Origin: Arthrobacter sp. zg-Y20
GTDB lineage: Bacteria > Actinomycetota > Actinomycetes > Actinomycetales > Micrococcaceae
NCBI RefSeq assembly: GCF_030142075.1
Contig: NZ_CP126241.1
Location: forward strand, 3,224,001 to 3,288,000
Length of the DNA: 64,000 nucleotides
Reading direction: 5' to 3'
The translations under genes were made by a program, and so were the position numbers. Below, piece after piece: positions 34,874-43,924 of the stretch (its first letter is position 1; each line of letters opens with the position of its first letter). The notes under the pieces were generated by a model. That model worked only from the letters and a program-made list of their open reading frames with translations, was not told where the DNA came from and made no database searches.

Positions 34874-35215
34874 GTTATTCTCCGGGTCCGCAAGCACGGA
34901 AAGGCGCATGCCTGGATGTTCATCCAGCACTTCCCAACGCAGTGTTGCCCCGAGGCCGATGAGGCGTTCGGCCTCGGCCTCCCGTTTCCCCCATTCGACT
35001 CGGAAGTCCAGATGCATCTTCTGCTCGTCGGCCGTTGTGGTGGTGCTGCGGTGGAAGTGGAACCGCAGTCCGTTCCCGGCATCGGATGAAAGGAACATGT
35101 CGGAGTCATTGCCGGCCGGTTCCCCGCCGACGGCCGCTGCCCAGAAGGAGGCAAGGGCCTGGGGGTTTGCAGCGTTGATCGTGATGCCGGAGAGGCTAAG
35201 TTCGGAAGTGCTCAA
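34841..35215 (-). CDS. VOC family (glyoxalase/bleomycin-resistance-like) protein
   Basis: 124 residues: an early N-P-x-A-L-A-S-F-W segment, H-L-D-F-R-V, and the C-terminal DPENNLFCVVE strand common to single-domain VOC proteins. TTG 35215 is chosen because GGAGGT lies 5 bp before it. It is divergent from an ArsR gene and probably controlled by it. Substrate unknown. Confidence 0.85.
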   Translation of the reverse strand: MSTSELSLSGITINAANPQALASFWAAAVGGEPAGNDSDMFLSSDAGNGLRFHFHRSTTTTADEQKMHLDFRVEWGKREAEAERLIGLGATLRWEVLDEHPGMRLSVLADPENNLFCVVEVQSA

Positions 35216-35244
35216 GGGTGACCTCCAGGTCAACGGAAGAGTTA

Positions 35245-35262
35245 TATCGTTGTTCGTCGATA
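35245..35262. promoter_or_regulatory. TATCG-N8-CGATA operator between VOC and ArsR genes
   Basis: An 18-bp inverted repeat, 30 bp before the VOC start and 25 bp before the ArsR start, in an AT-richer promoter segment. The size suits a winged-helix ArsR dimer. Confidence 0.5.
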
Positions 35263-35286
35263 ATCGATGAATGCTAGCATCCCTGT

Positions 35287-35595
35287 ATGCGCGTCGTCGT
35301 TCACCCGTCCCTGAAGGACATCCCGGTTCACCAGGTAATGCATGCTCTAGCAAGTCCCGTGCGGCTAGCCGTCGTGAAGGAGCTTCTGGACGGACAGGTG
35401 CACCAGGGCAGTGAGTTCGATTTCGGAGTGAGCCAGTCGACGCTGAGCCACCATGTGAAGATCCTCCGCGAGGCGGGCATTGTTCAAAACGATCCCGAAG
35501 GGACGCGCTGCCTGATGTCGTTGCGTGCCGCCGAACTGGAAGGACGCTTCCCCGGGTTCGTTGAAATGCTTAGGGTCCTGAGCGCTGCATCCTGA
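35287..35595 (+). CDS. ArsR family winged-helix regulator
   Basis: 102 residues with the ArsR core: ALASPVRLAVVKELL, then FGVSQSTLSHHVKILREAGI as the helix-turn-helix, and a short wing. No metal-binding Cys pair is visible in the recognition helix, so it is probably not a classical metal sensor. It is divergent from the VOC gene. Confidence 0.9.
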   Translation: MRVVVHPSLKDIPVHQVMHALASPVRLAVVKELLDGQVHQGSEFDFGVSQSTLSHHVKILREAGIVQNDPEGTRCLMSLRAAELEGRFPGFVEMLRVLSAAS

Positions 35596-35690
35596 CCGCT
35601 GCGCACTGAATGAAAAAGCGTTAGGCGGTATCCGTGGCCGTCCCTCCGGAATACGCTGGAAGGGCCGAATTCCAGCTAAGGAGAGTGGCC

Positions 35691-36377
35691 ATGAGCGAAC
35701 CTGCCAACGGCGGAAACGCCCGCCTGGATGTCGAAGAAACGGTGCGCGAGACCGTGGTTCCCGCCGGGATTGCAGGTCCCGAACCGCTGGCCATGAACGT
35801 GCGCTGCTACGCCGTGGCCCAGCCAGCGGGCATTGTCATCATTGATACCGGAATTGCCGACACCGAAGCGGGCATCGCAGCGGCGGTCCGGGCTCTGGGC
35901 GGGACCTTCGACGACGTCCGGGACATTGTCCTGACCCATCTGCACCCGGATCATATCGGCTCACTCTCCGCGGTTGCGGCACGGGCTCCGCTGGCCGCCA
36001 TTTACGCGGGCGGTGCAGACGCGCCGGATATCCGGGCACCGCACGCAATCACTCCCATCAGCGAAGGGACCGCCATCCAGGACTTCAATGTCCTGGCCAC
36101 CCCGGGCCATACCGAGGGCCATGTGAGCCTCTTCCACGAACCCACGGGAACACTGTTCATCGGTGACGCAGCGGCCTCGGATCAGGGCGACGTCGTCCGC
36201 GGGCCTGAGGTATTCACCGCAGATGCCGCCCGCGCCGAGGAATCACTGGAACGCATCGCGGACCTGGGCCCCGCCCGCATCCTGTTTGCGCACGGCGCCG
36301 AACTCGAGGATCCGGCCGACGCACTGGCCCGCCTGATTGGCGGTCCCGGTCCGCATCCGCCAGCCGGCCGGCTCTGA
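35691..36377 (+). CDS. MBL-fold metallo-hydrolase
   Basis: 228 residues with the metal motif T-H-L-H-P-D-H, a second His in ATPGHTEGHV, Asp in FIGDAAASD and a final His in LFAHGAE, a complete set for a two-metal beta-lactamase-fold hydrolase. AAGGAG precedes ATG 35691. The substrate could be a lactone or thioester; nothing nearby decides. Confidence 0.9.
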   Translation: MSEPANGGNARLDVEETVRETVVPAGIAGPEPLAMNVRCYAVAQPAGIVIIDTGIADTEAGIAAAVRALGGTFDDVRDIVLTHLHPDHIGSLSAVAARAPLAAIYAGGADAPDIRAPHAITPISEGTAIQDFNVLATPGHTEGHVSLFHEPTGTLFIGDAAASDQGDVVRGPEVFTADAARAEESLERIADLGPARILFAHGAELEDPADALARLIGGPGPHPPAGRL

Positions 36378-36418
36378 AACCGCACGCCCGGCCCGCCGGG
36401 GCCGGGCGGTTGTCCTGG

Positions 36419-37429
36419 TTAGCCCTGGCCGTGAAGCTGGGCTTCCTTCTCCTTGCTCCACGCACGGGCGTAGATACCGAGCGCCGCCTCTTCGCGCAGG
36501 GGGATGCCGAGCCGGTTTTGGAGGACTCCGCTAGATGCCAGGGCCAGCCGTTGCGCACTGCGGCTAATCCGCTGCTTGTCCACCCGGTACAAGTACAGAT
36601 CAATGGTCTGCGCCCAGCGTTTGCGCCAGAGATCCACTGACGGCTCGGAGGCCAGGGCTCCCATCACCCGGTGTGCCGGCGTAATCCTCGGTGCCATCTG
36701 CGCCAACATGACCTTGCGGCCCTGTTCCGTCCGTCCGCTGAAGGACGCGGTGCACGCCTGCAAATGCGTGTTCCAGTAAAAGTCCCAGCTGGTGGTTCTG
36801 CGGTCCGGCCATACAGCGGACCGGGGGCCGCGCATCATGGCATGGGCGGTGTCAAAGAGGAGCAGGGCCGCCAGCATGGAGCGCATGCTGGGCCGGGGAA
36901 AGCGGTTAACCGCCCACAGGGCCAGGTCCATGGACACTTCGGCAACATCGGATGCCAGTTTCAGGCCCTGCGCACCGCCGAACCGCGAAAACGTTGCCTC
37001 CATGAGCTCGGGTACCCGTTCCCCGGGCCGGGGCGGATACACGACATCCGACGATCGGGTGAGCTTCACTGCTCCGAGTTTGGCTGTGCTGCCCTCCGCG
37101 AGCGCGTGCGCAAACTTCCAGACCCGTTCGACGGTTTCGTGAGTGGCAAGCAGATGCAGCTGCACCGCCGGATGGTCCGGTTCCTTGCTCCGCGAAAAAC
37201 CGAACCTGTACCCGCCCCAGCTCTGGGCCTTGGCACTAAGCGGAATGACGATATGGCGGATAATTCCATCCCCCGCATACTCCGGCTCTGCACTCTGCTG
37301 CCGGGTCCCCTGCTGCGGGTCCGCCGCTATTTCCAGGATGGACCACACGGCGGTGCTGCCGGATTGCTGCTGGATGGGCCGGGTTCCCGGCACTCCGGGA
37401 AAAAACTGTGCTTGCGCGGTTTGGCTCAT
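36419..37429 (-). CDS. Possible standalone SpaB-C / thiopeptide-type biosynthesis protein
   Basis: 336 residues, soluble. Two regions recall the C-terminal (elimination/cyclisation) domain of lanthipeptide dehydratases: EATFSRFGG-x-x-GLKLASDVAEVS, like the family's E-x-x-R-Y-G-G-x5-A-E-x-x-F, and the C-terminal NRLGIPLREEAALGIYA, like its N-R-L-x-G-x-x-x-x-x-E. Thiopeptide pyridine synthases are standalone proteins of this kind and size. No dehydratase, LanC, YcaO or clear precursor is nearby, so this is a motif-level guess. A short frame encoding MGVTAPPLARTILGFK ends over its ATG (ATGA). Confidence 0.45.
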   Translation of the reverse strand: MSQTAQAQFFPGVPGTRPIQQQSGSTAVWSILEIAADPQQGTRQQSAEPEYAGDGIIRHIVIPLSAKAQSWGGYRFGFSRSKEPDHPAVQLHLLATHETVERVWKFAHALAEGSTAKLGAVKLTRSSDVVYPPRPGERVPELMEATFSRFGGAQGLKLASDVAEVSMDLALWAVNRFPRPSMRSMLAALLLFDTAHAMMRGPRSAVWPDRRTTSWDFYWNTHLQACTASFSGRTEQGRKVMLAQMAPRITPAHRVMGALASEPSVDLWRKRWAQTIDLYLYRVDKQRISRSAQRLALASSGVLQNRLGIPLREEAALGIYARAWSKEKEAQLHGQG

Positions 37430-37542
37430 TTAAACCCCAAGATTGTTCGTGCCAATGGTGGTGCGGTTACACCCATCACCAGAGTGTGTTTCAGGGCGGC
37501 AAGGTTTGTCCCGCGTAGTGATGGGATACCGCCGCAACGGGA

Positions 37543-37579
37543 AAGGCAGGCCCTCCGCACAAAGCGGAAGGCCTGCCTT
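37543..37579. terminator. Hairpin terminator after the sugar-uptake operon
   Basis: AAGGCAGGCCCTCCGC (37543-37558) pairs with GCGGAAGGCCTGCCTT (37564-37579) with one mismatch and a 5-nt loop. It lies 70 bp after the stop of the DUF4832-type gene and before the next minus-strand gene. Confidence 0.75.
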
Positions 37580-37650
37580 CTATCCGACGGCGGGCAGGGA
37601 GCCCCGTCAGGTACGTTGCACCGGGCGCCCCGGCAGAACGGCACCGCCGA

Positions 37651-39195
37651 TCAGGGCACAGCGGCCCCGGCGAAAGCGGGCGCGGCGGAGGGTGCCGCGG
37701 CGCGGGGCCCGACGACGACGGCCTGGTTCAGCGCATTTGTGCCGTCGGTTTCATTCCAGGTGCCGAGGTTCGCAGCCTGCACGGCGAACCGGGGATCACC
37801 GGCTGTTCGGGCGTCCGACGACGGCAGCGCAAGCGAAAGGGAATAGCTGCCTTCGGCAAGGGCTGCGATCGCCGGATCAGACAGGCTGAGGGTAGTCGAG
37901 AGTGTGGTGGTGGTGCCGGCAAGCCAGTGGCGGGCATCGGCATTGGACGTAAACGGCACCGACACGGACGTACCGTCGCTGCCGGTCAGCTGCAGCATGG
38001 CTGTCCGCGGGAGATAGGGAGCCGCCCAGCCGTCATTGCGTATATCGACGGAAACCTCAACCGAATCTTCCGCCGGTGTAACGGTGGAAGACTCCATCAC
38101 GAAGCGGTACCCAAGCCGCTTGGCGGTTTCGGCCAGCGCCGGCTCGCCCCAGGAGTCCAGTACGAGCCGGTTGTAGTCGGTGTTGAGGTAGCTGTAGTGG
38201 TACCTGGCGAGTTCCACGGCGGCTGTCTCCCACTCGGAGCGGGAGGGGACCACCTTGCACGTCTCCCCGCCGACCGGAACGTAAACGCTGTCCGCGGCGA
38301 GATACTCGTAATCCAGGGTCCGCGGGTCCGACAGGTAGGTTCCTCCGTCGTCGTAATCCGAGAGGAAGCAGTCGTTGTGGTGCCCTATCCGGGCGATGGG
38401 TGTATCAGTGAAGGCCTGCTCGGCCGTTACCGCGCTCGACGCGGCCGGCGGAACGTTCAGCAGATGCTGTTTCGTGGCCATGGTGCGCACCTGGACCCCG
38501 CGGTCCGCAGGCAGCTCGTCGAGCAGCGCCTGGGTAACGGCGGAGCGGTTAGCCCAGTCCTGCTCGGTCACCACGCCCGGGTTCGCCGGATCGGCCACGA
38601 AGTGGTCCGTGTAGTACCCCTCGCCCCACCGTCCGATGAAGCCGTTCTGCACCACAGGAATCACGTCTGCATTGGCGCGCAGCACCGGCCCCAGCTGCTT
38701 GATGTGCGCCAGGACGATGTCCAGGGGTGCATCACCGTAGGGCGGGGTGGCGCCGCCGTCATCCCCCACATAAGCAAACCGGGTAATCACCGAGATCCCG
38801 GCAGCACGTGCGGTGTCATAGTCCGCCTGAAGCTGTGACAGGACCCGCTCGTCAAGCACCGGATTGGCTGCGAAGTCCTCCAGGTATACAACCCGCAGGA
38901 TCTGGGTGATGCCCTTGGACCGCAGGCCCGCCAGGTCGGCTTCTGTCAGCGGGGTGTTCTGCTCCGGTTTGGCCGTATTGAAGTGCGTCGCGGTGTGGTG
39001 GTAGAAACCGCGCTGCGGATTCGCAATCACCGAGTCGCTGGGTTCATAGGCAACGGTGCTGGCCGCGTCGCCGGGAACGGAGACGGAAACGCCGGGCGGC
39101 CCCTCCCCCGGGATTCCGACGGCGACCGCGGCCGCCGTCGGGTCCGCTGCGGTGACAAGACCGGCAACTAAAAGGACTGCTAAGGATCGTTTCAT
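37651..39195 (-). CDS. Secreted DUF4832/DUF4874-type protein (glycosidase-like)
   Basis: 514 residues with a signal peptide (MKRSLAVLLVAGLVTAADP). The barrel part begins with NPQRGFYHHTATH and contains RVVYLEDF, ITRFAY, QNGFIGRWGEGYYTDHF and VGGETCKV, the pattern of DUF4874 followed by DUF4832. A beta-rich C-terminal part follows from about residue 380. The function is not established; barrel form, secretion and linkage to a sugar ABC importer suggest an extracellular polysaccharide hydrolase. GGAG precedes ATG 39195. Last gene of the operon. Confidence 0.8.
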   Translation of the reverse strand: MKRSLAVLLVAGLVTAADPTAAAVAVGIPGEGPPGVSVSVPGDAASTVAYEPSDSVIANPQRGFYHHTATHFNTAKPEQNTPLTEADLAGLRSKGITQILRVVYLEDFAANPVLDERVLSQLQADYDTARAAGISVITRFAYVGDDGGATPPYGDAPLDIVLAHIKQLGPVLRANADVIPVVQNGFIGRWGEGYYTDHFVADPANPGVVTEQDWANRSAVTQALLDELPADRGVQVRTMATKQHLLNVPPAASSAVTAEQAFTDTPIARIGHHNDCFLSDYDDGGTYLSDPRTLDYEYLAADSVYVPVGGETCKVVPSRSEWETAAVELARYHYSYLNTDYNRLVLDSWGEPALAETAKRLGYRFVMESSTVTPAEDSVEVSVDIRNDGWAAPYLPRTAMLQLTGSDGTSVSVPFTSNADARHWLAGTTTTLSTTLSLSDPAIAALAEGSYSLSLALPSSDARTAGDPRFAVQAANLGTWNETDGTNALNQAVVVGPRAAAPSAAPAFAGAAVP

Positions 39196-39271
39196 GATTC
39201 TCCAGGTACCTAGGGTTATTCCAGGGGGGGTTACTTGGGAGGGAAACTTGAGGGAGTTGCTGGAGGAAGGG

Positions 39272-40219
39272 TTACTTGAGGCCGCTCGAGGCCAGGCCGT
39301 CAATCACGCGCCGCTGCAGCAAAATGAACATCAGCAGCACCGGCGCCATGGCGAGCAGGCTTGCCGCCATCACCACCGGATAGTCGGTGGTCCGGTCACC
39401 GATCAGGGTCGCGAGCCCGGCGGACAGGGGCATCCGGTCGCTGAACGTGGTGACCACCAGCGGCCATAGCAGTTCGTTCCAGGACCAAAGCACCGTGGTG
39501 ATGGCCAGGACACTGATGGTGGGCCGGGCCAGCGGCAGCATCACCCGCCAGAAGATCTGGAACGGGTTGGCGCCGTCCAGGCGGGCGGCCTCCTCCAGTT
39601 CCGCCGGCATGGACAGGAACGCGGTGCGCATCAGGTAGGTCCCGAAGGCGCTGAACAGCCCCGGCAGGACCAGGCCGCCCACACTGTCCAGCAGCCCCAG
39701 GCCCTGCACAATCTGGTACTGGGACAGCAGGTACACCTGCGAGGGCACCATCAGGATGGACAGCACCAGGGCAAGGAGGACCGACCGGCCGCGGAACCGC
39801 ATCCGGGCAAAGGCGTAGCCGGCCAGGGTGCAGAAGAGGATCTGTGCCATGGTGCGGATCACGGTGATCAGCACGGAGTTCTGCAGCTGGTCCAGGAACG
39901 GCAACCGCTCGAAGACCTCGGCGTAGTTGGACCACTGCAGTTCCGCCGGCCAGAACACCGGCGTGACGCTTTGAACCTCCGCGTTGGTGGAAAGTGACAT
40001 CACAATCTGCCACAGGAACGGGAAGGCCATCACCAGCGCGCCCAGCCCGAGAACGAGGTGCGCCACAACGTGGGACCCGCCCCGCCGTCGTGCGCGCCGC
40101 CGTGCCTGTGCCTTCACAATCCGGGCCGGCCGCTGCCCGTCGCCGGTACGAACATCCGCGCCGGAGGCCGCGGGCACAACAGCGGAGGGCGTGCGCGCCG
40201 GCAGTAGTCGGTCAGTCAC
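39272..40219 (-). CDS. Carbohydrate ABC transporter permease (MalG/LacG type)
   Basis: 315 residues with a basic N-terminal tail, six membrane helices and the EAA loop ELEEAARLDGANPFQIFWRV that contacts the ATPase. Its start overlaps the other permease stop by 8 bp. With the MalF-type partner and lipoprotein it forms a CUT1 importer. No ATPase gene lies in the locus, so a shared MsiK-like ATPase elsewhere is likely, as is common in actinobacteria. Confidence 0.93.
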   Translation of the reverse strand: MTDRLLPARTPSAVVPAASGADVRTGDGQRPARIVKAQARRRARRRGGSHVVAHLVLGLGALVMAFPFLWQIVMSLSTNAEVQSVTPVFWPAELQWSNYAEVFERLPFLDQLQNSVLITVIRTMAQILFCTLAGYAFARMRFRGRSVLLALVLSILMVPSQVYLLSQYQIVQGLGLLDSVGGLVLPGLFSAFGTYLMRTAFLSMPAELEEAARLDGANPFQIFWRVMLPLARPTISVLAITTVLWSWNELLWPLVVTTFSDRMPLSAGLATLIGDRTTDYPVVMAASLLAMAPVLLMFILLQRRVIDGLASSGLK

Positions 40220-41147
40220 TTTGCACCCACTTCTTCTGGAATCGGAACTGCAGCAGGGTGACGACGCCGATGATCAGCAGGATCACCATGGCGATGGCCG
40301 CGGCGAAGCCCTTGTCGTTGTTGACGAAGCCTTCCCGGTAGAAGAAGTACACAAGGGACATGCTTTTGGGCAGGACCGGGTTGCTGCTGCCCAAGATGGC
40401 GTAGAGCAGGTCAAAGAGCTGGAAACTGGATATGACCGTCACGATGGTGACGAAGAAAACACTCGGTGAGAGCAGCGGAACGGTGATGTTCCGGAACTGT
40501 CCCCAGCGGCTCGCGCCGTCGAGCTCGGCCGCTTCATACAGTTCCGGCGGAATGTTCTTCAGCCCGGCCGCGAGCACAATCAGGCTGAACCCTAGCGAGG
40601 ACCACAGGCCCACCACCGCTACCGCCACCATCGCGAAAAACGGGGTGCTGATCCAGTAGGGCCCGTCGATGCCCAGGAACCCCAGGCCGTAGTTCACCAG
40701 CCCGAAGTCGCCGTTGAAGATCATCCGCCACACCATCGCCACCGCGGTGGGCATGGCAACGTAGGGCAGGAAAAACAGCACCCGGTACACCGCTGCGAAA
40801 CGCAGGCCCGGCAGGTTGAGCAGGCTGGCCAGGTACACCGCAATGGGAATACCCAGCATCACGATGCCGGTGTAGAGCAGCGTGTTGCCCAGGGAGCGGT
40901 ACAGCTGGGGGTCCGTGAACAGCTCGACGTAATTCTCGACGCCGGAGAAAGCGGATCCGCCGAACGGTCCCGTTTCGGTGAACGAGGTGCCCACGGTCTG
41001 CACAATCGGCCAGAGGTAGAAGACACTGATTCCGAGCACCAGGGGTGCAATGAAGAGCCACGGCCACGGTCCGTCCCCGCCGAAGCGCCGACGGCGGACC
41101 GCCGGGGACAGCGGGGGCGGACCGGAGCCGCGTTCAACTGTTGTCAT
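40212..41147 (-). CDS. Carbohydrate ABC transporter permease (MalF/LacF type)
   Basis: 311 residues, six membrane helices, EAA loop ELYEAAELDGASRWGQFRNI followed by TVPLLSP. It lies 4 bp after the lipoprotein gene and overlaps the next permease. It is the first permease of the CUT1 pair. ATG 41147 is used because upstream codons overlap the lipoprotein gene. Confidence 0.93.
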   Translation of the reverse strand: MTTVERGSGPPPLSPAVRRRRFGGDGPWPWLFIAPLVLGISVFYLWPIVQTVGTSFTETGPFGGSAFSGVENYVELFTDPQLYRSLGNTLLYTGIVMLGIPIAVYLASLLNLPGLRFAAVYRVLFFLPYVAMPTAVAMVWRMIFNGDFGLVNYGLGFLGIDGPYWISTPFFAMVAVAVVGLWSSLGFSLIVLAAGLKNIPPELYEAAELDGASRWGQFRNITVPLLSPSVFFVTIVTVISSFQLFDLLYAILGSSNPVLPKSMSLVYFFYREGFVNNDKGFAAAIAMVILLIIGVVTLLQFRFQKKWVQSD

Positions 41148-41151
41148 GGGA

Positions 41152-42498
41152 TTATTCCTCGGCCAGGGCCGCGTCCATCTGGGTGGCGAGATCCGCCGAG
41201 ATCTTCTCCACGGGTTGCTCACCGGAGAAGGCCTGCGGCAGCAGATCGGTCTCCAGTGCGTTCCACGCCGCCGAGTTCTTGCTCACCGGCAGCGGCTGCG
41301 CGTAATCGAGGGCATCCAGGAAGATCTGCAGGTTGGCGTTGGGCATGGAGCCCGTAAATGCGCTCTGTGTCCCTTCGAAAGCGGGAATGACCGCACCCGC
41401 ATCACCTTGCTGCTGCTGCGCGTCCTTGCTGGCCAGGAAGGCCTGCAGCGCCTGGGCGGCCTGCTTCTCCTTGGACCCCGCGGATACTACGTTGGCCAGG
41501 CCGTGGATCACGGTGGCCTGCTTCTCGCCCTGCGGCAGCGGCAGGACCACAACGTTTTCTTCCAGTTCCGTGTCGGTCAGCGCGGAGCGGAACCAGCTGC
41601 CGCCCCAGTACATGGCGAGCTTGCCGGAGGTGAACCACTGGTCTGCGGTGGTGTCGGTGAGCTGCTGGATGTTCGGGGAGCCGCCGCTGGCGATCAGGTC
41701 GGTCCAGAACTGGAGCCCGGCCTGCGTTTCCGGTGAGGCGTACCCCGATTTTCCGTCCTCAATCACGGTACCGCCGGCTTGGAGGATGGTGTTGTAGTAC
41801 GTGGTCTGCCCGTCCATTCCCCCGGCGCCGCCGTACTCGCCGTCGGCCGCCAGCGCCGTTGAAATGTCCGTTGCCGTTTTCTGGAACTCGTCCCAGGTCC
41901 AGTCGCCGCTGGGCAGTTCGACGCCGGCCTTCTCGAAGAGTGCCTTGTTGGCCCAGATGCCGATGGTGTCCATGTCCTTGGGCACCCCGTACTGCACGTC
42001 GTCGATGGTGTAGAGGTCCACCAGCGCCTCCGGATAGTTGGCCGGATCAATGTCGCCGGCTTCCACTGCGCCGGTGATCGGCTCCAGCTTGCCGTTGGAG
42101 GCGTACAGGCCGATGTTCGGGCCGTTGATCCAGAAAAGGTCCGGGAGGGTGTCGCTGGAGGCTTGGGTCTGAAGCTTGGTCCAGTACTCCGCGTAGGGGG
42201 TGACGTTCACGGTCACCTCGATGTTGGGGTACTCCTCGTTGAACGCGTCGATGTTTTCCTCGATCGCGTCCACCTGGTTCTTGTCCCACACCCCGTAGGT
42301 GATGGACGCGCTCAGGTCCTTGTCCGGGGCCGCATACTCCGCGGGTTCATCAGAGGCCGCGTTGGAGCCGCATCCGCTGGCGGCCAGGGCAAGTCCGACG
42401 CCGAGCGCGACGCCGGCGGAGGCGCGCCGGGCGGGCGGACGGCCGGGGACGTGCCCGGCAAAGGTACGCCGGACGGCAGAAGGGAACATGTTTCTCAT
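41152..42498 (-). CDS. Sugar-binding lipoprotein of ABC importer
   Basis: 448 residues; an N-terminal twin-Arg-like basic stretch and hydrophobic segment end in the lipobox L-A-A-S-G-C, predicting lipid attachment to the membrane outer face. The rest is a CUT1 solute-binding protein with YGVWDKNQ, FNEEYPNIEV and MYWGGSWFRS segments. It captures the imported sugar; identity unknown. ATG 42498 overlaps the preceding stop (ATGA). Confidence 0.93.
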   Translation of the reverse strand: MRNMFPSAVRRTFAGHVPGRPPARRASAGVALGVGLALAASGCGSNAASDEPAEYAAPDKDLSASITYGVWDKNQVDAIEENIDAFNEEYPNIEVTVNVTPYAEYWTKLQTQASSDTLPDLFWINGPNIGLYASNGKLEPITGAVEAGDIDPANYPEALVDLYTIDDVQYGVPKDMDTIGIWANKALFEKAGVELPSGDWTWDEFQKTATDISTALAADGEYGGAGGMDGQTTYYNTILQAGGTVIEDGKSGYASPETQAGLQFWTDLIASGGSPNIQQLTDTTADQWFTSGKLAMYWGGSWFRSALTDTELEENVVVLPLPQGEKQATVIHGLANVVSAGSKEKQAAQALQAFLASKDAQQQQGDAGAVIPAFEGTQSAFTGSMPNANLQIFLDALDYAQPLPVSKNSAAWNALETDLLPQAFSGEQPVEKISADLATQMDAALAEE

Positions 42499-43778
42499 CG
42501 GAAAGTCCTTCCAAGGGTGGATTGCGAGGAGTGGGTAAAGGCGGGGGGCGGGGGATCCGCCGGGGATGATGGCCGGGAGAAGTGCCCGACGATGTGCTCC
42601 GGCAGAGCGGGAACGTCCAGCGGCCGTGAGCCGCTGCGCAGGGATTCGGCTGCCAGATAACCGGCGGCAACCGCTTCGCGGGCTGCAACCGGGCTGACCA
42701 GTGTGGGGGTGCCGTCCAGCAGGGTGTCGAAGAATTCGGTCATCGTGAGCAGGTCCGCGTCTTCGTGCCCGCTGGCGGCGCCGTCGATGGGATATTCGAC
42801 GTCCCCGGCGCCCTGCCATTCGTGGCGCCGGTTCCAGACCATGATCACGCCGCCGGCGGTGTCGCCGTGGTTCTCCAGCCTGCCCTCGGTGCCGATCACC
42901 GTGTAGTTGCGCCAGTAGTCGGGCGTGAAATGGCACTGCTGGTAACTGGCCATCACGCCGTTATCCAGCGTCATCAGCATCATGGACACGTCCTCCACGT
43001 CCACTACCGGGTTCAGCCCCGTCTGCTTCTCCGGCGGCCAGTTCTCGTAGGAGAACCAGTCGGGCATGGTTTCGCCGTGGCGGCTGCGGCGGTCGGTGAT
43101 GCCGCCGTAGACCATCAGCTCCCCCATGCCCACCACCCGCCGGGTGTAGCCCGAGGCAAGGTAGTGGATCACGTCAAGGTCGTGGCTGGCCTTCTGCAGC
43201 AGCAGGGTGCCCGTCTTGGACCGGTCGGCGTGCCAGTCCTTGTAGTAGTAGTCCCCGCCGTTGCCGACAAAGTGGCGCACCCATACGGCCTTGACCTCGC
43301 CGATTTCGCCGCGGCTGATGACCCCGCGCATGGCCCGGACCACGCCGGAGTGCCGGAAGTTGTGGCCTACATAGAGCAGGGTGCCGGTTTCGGCGGCCGC
43401 GGTCAGGACCCGGTCCGCGCCCTCGAGCGTGATCGCCAGGGGTTTCTCCAGATAGGCGGCGATCCCGGCGGCCAGCAGCTTCAGGGCGATCTCTTCGTGC
43501 GTGTGGTCCGGCGTGGTCACGAGCGCGGCGTCGATGCCGCCGCCGGCAATCAGGGAGTCAACGTCGAAGTGGAGTGCGGCCTCGGGATAGGCGCGCCGGG
43601 CACGGCCGCGGCCGGCGTCGTCCGGTTCCACGACGGCGACGACGCGGGCCCCGGGACGGGCGGAAGCCACGTGTTCGGCAATGGCGGCGCGGGCGCCGAA
43701 CCCAATGACGGCTACCCGCGGTGAGGTTTCGGCGGGCGCAGTTTCGCTGGTGCGCTGGGTGTCCCGGTCGATGTGCAT
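42495..43778 (-). CDS. Gfo/Idh/MocA family oxidoreductase
   Basis: About 427 residues: N-terminal Rossmann VAVIGFGARA, the EKPLA motif with the conserved Lys, and a C-terminal alpha/beta domain with a K-A-S-H-D-L-D-V-I-H segment. Such NAD-dependent enzymes oxidise or epimerise sugars or inositols. ATG 43778 has AGGA at fair spacing; ATG 43793 and 43802 are alternatives. First gene of the importer operon, so it probably starts metabolism of the imported sugar. Confidence 0.9.
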   Translation of the reverse strand: MHIDRDTQRTSETAPAETSPRVAVIGFGARAAIAEHVASARPGARVVAVVEPDDAGRGRARRAYPEAALHFDVDSLIAGGGIDAALVTTPDHTHEEIALKLLAAGIAAYLEKPLAITLEGADRVLTAAAETGTLLYVGHNFRHSGVVRAMRGVISRGEIGEVKAVWVRHFVGNGGDYYYKDWHADRSKTGTLLLQKASHDLDVIHYLASGYTRRVVGMGELMVYGGITDRRSRHGETMPDWFSYENWPPEKQTGLNPVVDVEDVSMMLMTLDNGVMASYQQCHFTPDYWRNYTVIGTEGRLENHGDTAGGVIMVWNRRHEWQGAGDVEYPIDGAASGHEDADLLTMTEFFDTLLDGTPTLVSPVAAREAVAAGYLAAESLRSGSRPLDVPALPEHIVGHFSRPSSPADPPPPAFTHSSQSTLGRTFR

Positions 43779-43924
43779 GACGTCATCCTGCATTAGATGC
43801 ACGGATTTGTCACGAACTATCTCAAATTGATCATCTTCCGGCAGGAACGCGGGCGCAACCGTGCACTGTGCACGCCCCGCACGCCCCGCGGCGGGCGCCG
43901 GCGGGTGCGCCTTTGGGCGGCCGG

